Part shown: positions 1 through 7,355 of the stretch, piece by piece
Numbering within the stretch: position 1 is the stretch's first letter
How the letters are laid out: each line of letters opens with the position of its first letter
Source: CAJWGI01 sp036011785
Lineage (GTDB): Bacteria; Chloroflexota; Anaerolineae; Anaerolineales; UBA11657
Length of the DNA: 8,440 nucleotides
Direction of reading: 5' to 3'
Assembly (NCBI GenBank): GCA_036011785.1
Contig: DASCOB010000102.1
Coordinates: forward strand, 1-8,440
Program-made: the position numbers and the translations under genes
Notes under the pieces: generated by a model
The model's database searches: none
Seen by the model: only the letters and a program-made list of their open reading frames with translations
What the model was told of the DNA's origin: nothing

Positions 1-858
1 CGCCCGGCGCGCGCCACACACCGCCGGGAACTTCTGCGGCTGCTAAGTTCAGCCGAACGCGCTCATTGCCACCTCGACTGGCAAAGCGCTGAGGGGTGGC
101 TGCAACACCAGCGGTGCCATGTTGCTTTCGCTGACAGCAGTCCCGTCGGGATGCTGTCAATCCCTATGGTAGCGGGAAGTGCGGCGTGGCTGCGCCTCGC
201 CGCGGTGCGAGACGATGAGCGCGACGCGCCGACAATGACCCCGTTGTGGGTGGCTGCAAGGGCGGAATTGCAGCAGCAGGGCGTCACGCGCGCAGCCGCT
301 CTGACCGCCAACGTTTGGCCGGAGAGCCTGCTGCCACCCTGGGGATTCGCGCAATACGGGCACGTGGTCGTACTCCACCGGGGGCAGGCAGCGCTGCCGC
401 CTTTCGACGAAACTGGAACCCGAATCCGCGCGGCCACCAAGACACACCTGCAGGCCATCTTCACAGTGGACAAAGCCGCTTTCAAGCCGCTGTGGAGGTA
501 CTCATTCCAGATGCTCGGGCTGGCACTGAAGCAGGCCACGTACGCCACAGTGGCCTGTGCGGGCATCAACATTATCGGGTACCTTCTCGCCACTCAGGCC
601 AATGGAAAGGTGTTTCTAGCGCGGCTGGCGGTAACACCGGACTTCCAGAATCGCGGTGTCGGTCGTGCGCTGACTCTCGACATGTTGCACCGATTTGCGC
701 GCGGGCGTGCGCCGATGGTGGAGGTGAACACCCAGGCAGACAATATAGCTTCCATAGCTCTTTATCAGGCGCTCGATTTCGAACTCACCGCTGAACAGGC
801 ACAGGTCTGGCAATGCGAGCTCGGTTCAGAAGAACGCGCCCGAAGCACAATGAACTGA
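1..858 (+). CDS. GNAT-family N-acetyltransferase, 5'-truncated by the window edge
   Basis: The frame is open from the first base to a TGA at 856-858, giving 285 visible residues, so the true start lies upstream. An ATG at 151 exists, but in-frame coding-like sequence precedes it (e.g. DWQSAEGWLQ), so I do not take it as the start. The C-terminal third is a recognisable GNAT domain. It has the beta-4 strand LARLAVTPDF followed by the acetyl-CoA pyrophosphate-binding loop QNRGVGRA (visible residues 216-223, bases 646-669), then VEVNTQADNIASIALYQALDF, the usual N-x-x-S/A-x-x-L-Y-x-x-x-G/D-F motif. The first half looks like a degenerate second GNAT fold with no acetyl-CoA loop, so the protein may be a tandem GNAT in which only the C-terminal copy is active. 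It presumably transfers acetyl from acetyl-CoA to an amine; the substrate is unknown. It lies 63 bases before the polysaccharide run, so a link to sugar modification is possible but unproven. Confidence 0.85.
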   Translation, partial: RPARATHRRELLRLLSSAERAHCHLDWQSAEGWLQHQRCHVAFADSSPVGMLSIPMVAGSAAWLRLAAVRDDERDAPTMTPLWVAARAELQQQGVTRAAALTANVWPESLLPPWGFAQYGHVVVLHRGQAALPPFDETGTRIRAATKTHLQAIFTVDKAAFKPLWRYSFQMLGLALKQATYATVACAGINIIGYLLATQANGKVFLARLAVTPDFQNRGVGRALTLDMLHRFARGRAPMVEVNTQADNIASIALYQALDFELTAEQAQVWQCELGSEERARSTMN

Positions 859-882
859 TGGCGCGCCGCCGTCGTGTTTAGG

Positions 883-888
883 TACAAT
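883..888 (+). promoter_or_regulatory. possible -10 element before the polysaccharide operon
   Basis: The only non-coding gap of any size (859-921) contains TACAAT, one mismatch from the sigma-70 consensus TATAAT. It sits 33 bases before the flippase start codon, a plausible distance for a short leader. No convincing -35 hexamer lies 16-19 bases upstream, where the sequence is GC-rich, and there is no TG extension. The site is therefore weak evidence for an internal promoter. The run may instead be transcribed from upstream of the acetyltransferase gene. Confidence 0.25.
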
Positions 889-921
889 CTGCATCGCCGC
901 GCCTGAACCAGGTCGCACGAA

Positions 922-2301
922 ATGAGCACTGCCTCCCCGAACAGAAACCCACTGTTGGCACGGCTCCGAAACGCCGTGCTAGACAGCACTCTCCACCGCA
1001 TTGCGCGCAACACCGGCTGGCTGCTGGCGGCTGAATTGGTGGCCACTTTGGTGAGCGCGATTCAGTTTCCGCTCGTCGCTCGCTTGCTCGGCGTAAAAGG
1101 TTACGGCATGGCCGTGCTGGTCGTGGGCTGGGTTGGGCTGGTGACGGCGCTGTTCGGTGTGCAAACCCGGGAAACAATCGTCAAATATCTCAGTCTGTTT
1201 CTTTCCGAAGACAGTGAACCGAAAGCGCTGGCGATAGTCAAACTCGCGCTAGGGCTGAACCTTCTGCTTTCCACCATTATCTTCGTGCTGCTGTTTATTG
1301 CCGCTCCGCGACTGAGCATCTGGCTGCTAGACAATCCTGATGGGGTGCTCTTATTGAGATTGGTGATAGTACGTGATTTGCTCGCGGCAACCGGCGGCAC
1401 GACTACATCTGTGCTCAGGGTCTTAGATAGATTTAAATGGCTGTCGATATTCAACGCGTTCTCATCGATAGCCACCTTTGCACTCGTCAGCACCGCATTG
1501 CTCGCGGGCTGGCAGGTGGCCGGATACCTGGCTGCCTTGATGGTTGTCTCAGCGGGGCAATCTCTCACTCTATATCTGGCCTGCCAACACGAGCTGCGCG
1601 CCCGCTTCCACGGGAATTGGTGGCAGGCTGACCTGCGCGCGCTACGCCAGCATGGTCACGAAATTAGAGTAATGTTGCTGAGTCTAAAACTGGACGGATT
1701 TCGAAAGATCGCCACCGACAAGGCGGATGTGGTCATCCTGGGTATGTTCACGGATATCCACAGCGTAGGTCTCTACAAAATGGCCAAGCAAGTTGCAAGT
1801 TATCTCAGTCGCCTCAGCAACCCCATTTACGCGGCGCTCTACCCGGAAATAGCGCGCCTGTACCATGACGCCGGTCTTGACCGCCTGCCACGATTCATCC
1901 GCCAATTGACGCACTGGCTGGTGGCCGGGGTGGGCGCATCGGTGCTGCTGATAGTTTTGCTGGCCGGGCCACTTGTACCAATTGTGTTTGGCGCGGAATA
2001 CGCTCCAGCCTTGCCTCTCTTCTACGTTATGATGCTGATGCATGTGTGGTTGGGTTTGATATGGGCACCGAGCTTATTACTGACGCTCGGCAAAACCCGC
2101 CAGCTTACGGCCATCAATCTCGCCAGTGCGCTGATTATGGTTTCGTTATTGTTCGTTCTCGCTCCAACCTGGGGCGCCACCGGCGCCACCATCGCGCTGG
2201 TTGCGAACTACTGGGCATGGACAGCGCTGATACTGTGGTACCTCGGGCGGCTGCCCGATCTCCGTTTATGGGCACGGAAAAAACTCTCGGTATTGAACTG
2301 A
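922..2301 (+). CDS. Wzx-like polysaccharide / lipid-linked oligosaccharide flippase
   Basis: This 459-residue integral membrane protein matches the MOP (MATE/MVF) flippase superfamily in length and pattern. After a short basic N-terminus come hydrophobic segments near residues 31-55, 62-82, 104-135, 175-220, 331-357, 363-390, 393-415 and 420-442. Family-typical features are LLGVKGYG after the first helix (residues 55-62), DKADVVILGMF (266-276) followed by GLYKMAKQVASYLSRLSNPI, and a C-terminal GATGAT turn (418-423) before the last helix. It is expected to move undecaprenyl-linked (or similar) oligosaccharide units to the outer face of the cytoplasmic membrane. An in-frame stop at 904-906 fixes the ATG at 922 as the earliest start. 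A weak AGG (910-912) lies nine bases upstream. The stop is followed after one base by the amidotransferase ATG. Family assignment is firm; the exact cargo cannot be read from sequence. Confidence 0.88.
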   Translation: MSTASPNRNPLLARLRNAVLDSTLHRIARNTGWLLAAELVATLVSAIQFPLVARLLGVKGYGMAVLVVGWVGLVTALFGVQTRETIVKYLSLFLSEDSEPKALAIVKLALGLNLLLSTIIFVLLFIAAPRLSIWLLDNPDGVLLLRLVIVRDLLAATGGTTTSVLRVLDRFKWLSIFNAFSSIATFALVSTALLAGWQVAGYLAALMVVSAGQSLTLYLACQHELRARFHGNWWQADLRALRQHGHEIRVMLLSLKLDGFRKIATDKADVVILGMFTDIHSVGLYKMAKQVASYLSRLSNPIYAALYPEIARLYHDAGLDRLPRFIRQLTHWLVAGVGASVLLIVLLAGPLVPIVFGAEYAPALPLFYVMMLMHVWLGLIWAPSLLLTLGKTRQLTAINLASALIMVSLLFVLAPTWGATGATIALVANYWAWTALILWYLGRLPDLRLWARKKLSVLN

Positions 2302-2302
2302 A

Positions 2303-4084
2303 ATGTGTGGAATCATCGGAACAATTAACTGGCATCCATCGCCAAACATCGAAGATATAACCCGCGCGACAAACGCCATCGCCCATCGAGGACCCGATGA
2401 CTCCGGCTACTGGACCGACACCGACATCACTCTTGGCTTCCGGCGTCTCTCAATCATTGATCTTTCCCCCGCCGGTAACCAGCCCATGTCGAATGAAGAC
2501 GAAACGGTGCAATTGGTCTTCAACGGTGAAATCTACAACTACCTTGCGCAGCGAAAAGCACTCAGACAACGCGGACACGTCTTTCGCTCCCACACTGATT
2601 CCGAGTGCGTTGTGCACGGATACGAAGAATGGGGCGGGAACATTGTTGAGCAACTGCGCGGCATGTTTGCCTTTGCGCTATGGGACCAGCGCAACCGCAC
2701 TCTCACGATGGCGCGTGACCGTCTCGGCATCAAGCCACTTTACTATTATTGGGACGGTCGCCGCTTTGCCTTTGCCTCTGAAATCAAAGCGCTCATCACC
2801 CTCCCTCAGATTGACCTCTCCACTGACGACTCGGCACTCTGGGACTATCTGACCTATTTGTATATCCCGTGTCCAAAAACTGTCTACGAACACATCCGTC
2901 AGGTACCGCCAGGCTTCACCGTTACCTATCAAGCAGGAGAACAGCCCCATTTAGCGCAATATTGGGACATTCACGACTGGGGCGTGCCTGTTCAATGCAC
3001 CGACTACAGCACCCTTCCCGAATGGTCAACTGCCGTGAAAGCAGTCCACAACAAGTTGTGCGAAGCCGTAGAAATGCACATGCTCGCGGACGTTCCGGTA
3101 GGTCTGTTGCTATCGGGCGGTCTAGATTCTAGCACTGTGACAGCGCTGGCTACGGCTGCCGCGTCTACACCACTGAAAACTTTCTCTATCGGCTTTGATG
3201 TGGATGAGCACACCGAGTTGCCCTACGCCCGCAAAGTGGCATCCCACTTCCAAACTGAGCACTTCGACCGCATTTGCAGCAGTGGCTCGTTGGAAGAATC
3301 ACTGCAACGCATGTTGGAATTATATGATCAACCTTTCGCCGACTCGTCCGGAATCCCCACGCTAGCCGTGTCTGAATTAGCTGCAACGCAGGTTAAGGTT
3401 GCACTCTCCGGAGATGGTGGCGATGAAGTATTTGCCGGATACAGATGGCACCGCACTTATCTGGCACGGCCAGATCCTAGTAGAATCCAACAGTGGTTCT
3501 ACAAATCTATATTGATGCCCGCATTGCAGGGAATCGCATCTTGGCCAAAAGTGACCGGTTTGATTGGTCGTTACCGATTGGATGTGCACGGCGAAACAAG
3601 CGCGGATCGTTATGGCGCACTGCTCTCCCGCGTCAAACGTTTCCAAAAACCCCGGCTGCTCCCGGAACTCGCGCGCGCCTTCCACGATTATGACGATTAC
3701 TGGCACTACCGAAAATACTGGCGTGAGGAGCTAGATCCAATCTCACGCATTCAATACGTTGATCTCAAAACCTACCTGCCGGACGACATTCTCACCAAAG
3801 TGGACCGCGCCAGCATGGCTACCTCGCTCGAAGTGCGCCCCCCGCTGCTAGACCACGAGTTGGTAGAATTAGTGGCAAAGTTACCACCTGAATTCCGTTT
3901 TGGCAAACGCGTCCTTCGAGCAGCTATTGCACAACTGCTGCCAGCGGAGATAATATCGCGCCCGAAAAAAGGGTTCTCCGCGCCTTTGTTACACTGGTTG
4001 CAGCCGGTCAGCCGCAATGGTACTCGGCTAGGCGGATTGGCGCGCTGGTCAATGGAACTACTCGACGCGTGGGAACGCGGCTGA
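2303..4084 (+). CDS. asnB: glutamine-hydrolysing asparagine synthetase (AsnB family amidotransferase)
   Basis: This 593-residue two-domain enzyme has every key motif visible. Domain 1 (about 1-210) is a class II glutaminase with nucleophile Cys2 directly after the start Met, RRLSIIDLS (47-55), NGEIYN (74-79) and Asp99 in SHTDSE. Domain 2 (about 235-570) is the ATP-pyrophosphatase synthetase domain with PP-loop SGGLDSS (271-277), SGDGGDEVFAGY (369-380), LTKVDRASMA (497-506) and RPKKGFSAP (553-561). The reaction is ATP- and glutamine-dependent amidation of a carboxylate through an adenylated intermediate. The need for Cys2 makes the ATG at 2303 certain. There is no clear Shine-Dalgarno, and the gene starts one base after the flippase stop, so translation is probably coupled. 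In O-antigen and capsule clusters such homologues (e.g. WbpS) are associated with uronic-acid amides. With a uronate-forming dehydrogenase in the same run, amidation of a sugar is a reasonable alternative to asparagine synthesis. The family is certain; the substrate is inferred. Confidence 0.93.
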   Translation: MCGIIGTINWHPSPNIEDITRATNAIAHRGPDDSGYWTDTDITLGFRRLSIIDLSPAGNQPMSNEDETVQLVFNGEIYNYLAQRKALRQRGHVFRSHTDSECVVHGYEEWGGNIVEQLRGMFAFALWDQRNRTLTMARDRLGIKPLYYYWDGRRFAFASEIKALITLPQIDLSTDDSALWDYLTYLYIPCPKTVYEHIRQVPPGFTVTYQAGEQPHLAQYWDIHDWGVPVQCTDYSTLPEWSTAVKAVHNKLCEAVEMHMLADVPVGLLLSGGLDSSTVTALATAAASTPLKTFSIGFDVDEHTELPYARKVASHFQTEHFDRICSSGSLEESLQRMLELYDQPFADSSGIPTLAVSELAATQVKVALSGDGGDEVFAGYRWHRTYLARPDPSRIQQWFYKSILMPALQGIASWPKVTGLIGRYRLDVHGETSADRYGALLSRVKRFQKPRLLPELARAFHDYDDYWHYRKYWREELDPISRIQYVDLKTYLPDDILTKVDRASMATSLEVRPPLLDHELVELVAKLPPEFRFGKRVLRAAIAQLLPAEIISRPKKGFSAPLLHWLQPVSRNGTRLGGLARWSMELLDAWERG

Positions 4085-4085
4085 T

Positions 4086-5222
4086 TTGCGCTTACTCTTT
4101 ATTACCACTCAGCCATTTCCGGCCCAAAAAGCTAGCACTGTGCAGGTAATGCAAATGTGCGCCGCCTTCGCTTCCAATGGGATTGCGGTAAAGTTGGTTG
4201 CACGCTCACCGGAGGCCGGCTGCCTCGGAGTAGCTGAGTTACAACAGTATTATGATGTGCCCCATAACTTCGAGATAGAGCAATTTGCGTTGCCTAGTGG
4301 CGTGCGTGCATCAGATCGGTTTCAGTTGCAAGCTCTCTGGAAAGAGCAAAGAAAGGTCAACTTATGTTACACGCGTGGCCGCGATGTAACTGCCCCGCTG
4401 TTGGCGCTGGCGCTAGGCATACCCGCACTTGTGGAAACACACACGCCACCTGCCTCGGCTCGGGAACGCTGGCTCCTCCGCCTGATTCAGGCACACCCAC
4501 GCGGGCAATTGATCGTACTCACCGAGAGTCTACAGTCACATTATGTACACTCACTCCACTTTCGGCCAGACCGCCTGACAATCGCGCCCGATGGCGTGGA
4601 TCTGCGCCGTTTTGAGCCGCCAATCAGCACTAACGAGGCCCGCCGCCATCTGGGTTTAGACAAGGGAAAGTGGATTATCTATGTTGGGGGACTATATAAA
4701 GGCCGGGGTCTGAATACACTCTTCCGCGCTACAGCAGACTTACCGCTGAAGAAATTAATTGTGGGCGGCCGCGACGCTGTCGAAATCGGCAAATGGCAGT
4801 GCCGTGCCCACGATCTAGGCGCGCGCGAAATATATTTCTCTGGCTACCAGCCACCCGCACGAGTACCACTTTACCTTGCTGCGGCTGATATACTTGTAAT
4901 GCCGTATAACACCCGTGTGTTTACTGGGAATGGGCAAGAAATTGCTAATTGGACATCTCCACTAAAGATGTTTGAATACATGGCCGCGGCGCGCCCGATC
5001 GTGGCCACTAACTTGCCCATGGTTCGGGGGGTGTTAAAAAACGAGCATAACGCTCTGCTTGTACCACCAGGAGACGCCAGCGCCCTGCGGGCAGCCCTGC
5101 AGCGCCTGGCTGCCAGCCGTGAGTTGGGCGAAAGATTGGCCACCGAGGCTCACTCCGATGTAGCTCAACATACGTGGGAGGCGCGTGCCCGACATATTCT
5201 TGCTAACGTGGGAGTGAATTGA
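4086..5222 (+). CDS. glycosyltransferase family 4 (GT-B fold)
   Basis: This 378-residue retaining-type glycosyltransferase has an N-terminal Rossmann half starting MRLLFITTQPFP. The hinge and C-terminal half carry IAPDGVDLRRFEP (166-178), WIIYVGGLYKGRGLNTL (196-212) and SPLKMFEYMAAARPIVATNLP (291-311), followed by NALLVPPGD (322-330). Glu297 in FEYMA is the second Glu of the GT4 EX7E signature. The first is replaced by Trp289, as I recall for the subfamily with S-P-L-K-x-F-E-Y-M. The enzyme should add a sugar from a nucleotide donor to a lipid-linked acceptor at the cytoplasmic membrane face; donor and linkage are unknown. The start is TTG at 4086, one base after the amidotransferase stop. 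The next in-frame candidates (GTG, codon 19; ATG, codon 22) would delete the first beta strand and loop, so TTG is preferred. GGGA at 4071-4074 is a weak ribosome site. Stretches of this gene are AT-richer than the two genes downstream. Confidence 0.9.
   Translation: MRLLFITTQPFPAQKASTVQVMQMCAAFASNGIAVKLVARSPEAGCLGVAELQQYYDVPHNFEIEQFALPSGVRASDRFQLQALWKEQRKVNLCYTRGRDVTAPLLALALGIPALVETHTPPASARERWLLRLIQAHPRGQLIVLTESLQSHYVHSLHFRPDRLTIAPDGVDLRRFEPPISTNEARRHLGLDKGKWIIYVGGLYKGRGLNTLFRATADLPLKKLIVGGRDAVEIGKWQCRAHDLGAREIYFSGYQPPARVPLYLAAADILVMPYNTRVFTGNGQEIANWTSPLKMFEYMAAARPIVATNLPMVRGVLKNEHNALLVPPGDASALRAALQRLAASRELGERLATEAHSDVAQHTWEARARHILANVGVN
5210..5214 (+). promoter_or_regulatory. ribosome binding site for the SDR gene
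   Basis: GGGAG lies inside the last codons of the glycosyltransferase gene, 12 bases before the ATG at 5227. It is the clearest Shine-Dalgarno-like sequence at any junction of the run. It coincides with the only junction whose gap is four bases rather than one. The spacing is slightly long, so its strength is uncertain. Confidence 0.4.
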
Positions 5223-5226
5223 AACT

Positions 5227-6147
5227 ATGAACATACTAATTACCGGCGGTCTGGGTGCAATCGGCGTTCCGCTAGGTGCAAAGTTACGCCAGCGCGGGCA
5301 CACCATATGGGTGTGCGACTTGCCCCATGCCCCCGGCCCCAATTATTTGCGCTGCGATGTGGCCGACTTTCGACAGGTTCAACGCGTACTGGACACAGTG
5401 GCGCCGGAATTTATCTACCATCTGGCAGCCGAGTTTGGGCGGGTCAACGGCGAGGATCATTACGAAAAAGTCTGGCGCACCAACGCCATCGGTACGAAGA
5501 ACTTACTGCGCTTTCAGGAGCAGCGCAAGTTTCGCATGTGTTTCAGCAGCAGTTCGGAAGTGTATGGCGATTGGGACAATTCTATGTCGGAAGATGTGCC
5601 CGAGCGGCATCCAATCCGGCAGCTTAATGACTACGCAATCTCCAAGTGGGTCAATGAAATGCAAATCGTGAATTCGGCCACGCGGTTCGGAACCGAGACG
5701 GTGCGGGTGCGCCTCTTCAACACATATGGCCCGGGCGAACACTACTCCGAGTACCGCAGCGTCATCTGCCAGTTTGTCTACCGCGCGCTGCACGACCTGC
5801 CCTATACCGTTTACCTTGACCACCACCGCACTTCGTCGTACATCAGTGACACGGTGCACACTCTAGCCAACATTGCTGACCCGCAGCGCTTCAAGCCGGG
5901 CGAGGTCTACAACATCGCCGGCAGCGAATACCACGACATCAAGACCGTGTCAGACGCGATTCTCGCGCAGCTCGAAAAAGATGACCGCCTAGTGAAATAT
6001 GAGCACCGAGAGGACCACAACACGCGCGACAAAAAGGGCGACCTGCGCAAAGCACAGCGCGAGTTAGGGCATCGGACGCGCGTCAAGTTGGCCGACGGTA
6101 TCCCGCTCACGATTGCTTGGCAGAAAGAAACCTACGGCTTTGGTTGA
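5227..6147 (+). CDS. extended SDR nucleotide-sugar epimerase/dehydratase
   Basis: This 306-residue NAD(P)-dependent sugar-nucleotide enzyme of the extended short-chain dehydrogenase/reductase family has a Rossmann start ILITGGLGAIG with glycines 7, 10 and 13 (GxxGxxG). Further motifs are an acidic residue after beta 2 (CDLPH, Asp31), the CDV strand end (43-45), YHLAAEFG (64-71), SSSSEVYG (107-114) with the catalytic Ser, and YAISK (136-140) giving Tyr136 and Lys140 of YxxxK. The region RVRLFNTYGPG (160-170) and RTSSYISDTVHTL (201-213) matches the C-terminal substrate domain. It presumably epimerises or dehydrates a UDP-, GDP- or dTDP-sugar in the cytoplasm for this polysaccharide. The motifs do not tell me which, and I would not assign GalE or RmlB. 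The length is a little short of GalE or RmlB (about 340-360). It follows the glycosyltransferase gene by four bases and precedes the dehydrogenase by one. Confidence 0.87.
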   Translation: MNILITGGLGAIGVPLGAKLRQRGHTIWVCDLPHAPGPNYLRCDVADFRQVQRVLDTVAPEFIYHLAAEFGRVNGEDHYEKVWRTNAIGTKNLLRFQEQRKFRMCFSSSSEVYGDWDNSMSEDVPERHPIRQLNDYAISKWVNEMQIVNSATRFGTETVRVRLFNTYGPGEHYSEYRSVICQFVYRALHDLPYTVYLDHHRTSSYISDTVHTLANIADPQRFKPGEVYNIAGSEYHDIKTVSDAILAQLEKDDRLVKYEHREDHNTRDKKGDLRKAQRELGHRTRVKLADGIPLTIAWQKETYGFG

Positions 6148-6148
6148 T

Positions 6149-7351
6149 ATGCAACCCCGGAAAATCGTAGTGATCGGAACCGGTTACGTTGGGCTGCCTG
6201 CGGCGCTGCTGTTGGCACGGGCCGGGCACACTGTCGCCGGTGTGGATATCGATGAAAATATCGTGACCGCAATCAATGATGGCATTCTACACATTAAAGA
6301 AGAGCAATTGCAGGCCATCATGGATGACCCCACGGTGAGGGAAAACCTGAAAGCGCAGTCCGCTCCGTGTGAGGCGGATATCTTTGTCATTGCCGTTCCC
6401 ACCCCGCTGGATGATCGCAATAAGGTGGCCGACTTGAGCAATGTGATTGAAGCGACCAAGTCGCTCAATCCCCATCTGCGTACCGGCAATCTGGTGATTC
6501 TTGAATCCACTGTGCCGCCGCTCACCTGCCGCGAGATAATGACGCCTTTACTGGAGCGTTCAGGGCTGAAGGTGGGCGAGAGCCTTCATCTGGCCCATTG
6601 CCCGGAACGGATTCTACCCGGAGATGTTTTTCACGAAATCGTGCACAATGACCGCGTCATCGGCGCGGCAGATGAGAAAAGCCGCACGATGGCGGCGGAG
6701 GTATACGCCTCATTCGTGCAGGGCGAATTGCTGCTGACGGACGATGTCACCGCGGAACTGGTGAAGCTGATGGAAAACACCTATCGCGATGTAAACATTG
6801 CGCTGGCGAACGAGTTCGCCGCGGTCGCGCGCACTCTCAAAATGGACGCCGGGGAAGCCATCGCGCTGGCAAACCGCCATCCGCGCGTTGACATTCTTAA
6901 GCCCGGAATCGGCGTCGGCGGGCACTGTATTCCGATCGATCCGTGGTTCATCAAAGAGGTGGAGCCGGCCAATTCGCGCCTGATTTTCACGGCACGGCTG
7001 ATTAACGACGAGATGCCTGCCAAGATTGCGGCGCGGATTCGCGCGGCTGTACGCGATATCGAAAACGCGCACACAGTGGCTGTTGGCGCAGCCTACAAGG
7101 CCAACACCGCTGACACGCGAGAGAGTCCCGCCATTGAAATTGTGCGCCTTTTGCGTGCGGACGGACATCGAGTGGACCACTACGACCCGCTGGTGGAGGG
7201 CATGACGTTCCCGTCCACCCTTGCGGCCGCGTGCACCGATGCCGACTGCCTCGCGCTGTTGGTGGAGCACGAAGTTGTGATGGAGGAGGTCGTCGCCACG
7301 CGCGCGGACATTCAGAAAGCCATGCGCACTAGAAACGTGCTGCGCTTCTAG
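6149..7351 (+). CDS. wecC: UDP-N-acetyl-D-mannosamine dehydrogenase (WecC type)
   Basis: This 400-residue member of the UDP-glucose/GDP-mannose dehydrogenase family oxidises the C6 hydroxyl of a UDP-HexNAc to a carboxylate with two NAD+. Visible motifs are the NAD loop GTGYVG (10-15), VPTP (83-86), ILESTVPP (117-124), CPERILPG (151-158), Lys206 in VKLMENTYRDVNIALANE, ANRHPRVDILKPG (241-253), GVGGHCIPIDPWF (255-267) with catalytic Cys260, and TRESPAIEI (323-331) in the C-terminal domain. The ANRHPRV and DPWF blocks resemble E. coli WecC more than the UDP-GlcNAc dehydrogenases (WbpA type), which favours UDP-ManNAc as substrate and UDP-ManNAcA as product. E. coli WecC is about 420 residues, so length agrees. 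I chose the ATG at 6149, one base after the SDR stop. An in-frame TTG at 6113 would add 12 residues unlike the family N-terminus. No clear ribosome site is present, suggesting coupling. The 2-epimerase (WecB) that makes UDP-ManNAc is not in this window. Confidence 0.88.
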   Translation: MQPRKIVVIGTGYVGLPAALLLARAGHTVAGVDIDENIVTAINDGILHIKEEQLQAIMDDPTVRENLKAQSAPCEADIFVIAVPTPLDDRNKVADLSNVIEATKSLNPHLRTGNLVILESTVPPLTCREIMTPLLERSGLKVGESLHLAHCPERILPGDVFHEIVHNDRVIGAADEKSRTMAAEVYASFVQGELLLTDDVTAELVKLMENTYRDVNIALANEFAAVARTLKMDAGEAIALANRHPRVDILKPGIGVGGHCIPIDPWFIKEVEPANSRLIFTARLINDEMPAKIAARIRAAVRDIENAHTVAVGAAYKANTADTRESPAIEIVRLLRADGHRVDHYDPLVEGMTFPSTLAAACTDADCLALLVEHEVVMEEVVATRADIQKAMRTRNVLRF

Positions 7352-7355
7352 ACAC

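Noticed and set aside
151..153. ATG at 151 as the start of the acetyltransferase
   Set aside because: The frame is open and coding-like back to base 1, and the upstream residues continue the first GNAT-like half, so the gene is cut by the window edge.
63..593. Open frame of 176 codons on the - strand opposite the acetyltransferase
   Set aside because: It is Cys/Ser/Ala-rich without domain motifs and is covered entirely by the GNAT coding frame, so it is a shadow reading.
860..903. Inverted pair GGCGCG / CGCGCC around the possible -10 element
   Set aside because: Six GC-only bases with a 32-base loop in GC-rich sequence are expected by chance; there is no sign of an operator or riboswitch.
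2173..2190. Perfect 9-base tandem repeat GGCGCCACC x2
   Set aside because: It encodes Gly-Ala-Thr-Gly-Ala-Thr, the usual small-residue turn before the last helix in flippases. Two copies in frame are explained by protein sequence, not by a repeat element.
6113..6148. TTG at 6113 as the dehydrogenase start
   Set aside because: It would add 12 residues overlapping the SDR gene that do not fit the family N-terminus. The ATG at 6149 places the NAD-binding loop at residue 10 as expected.
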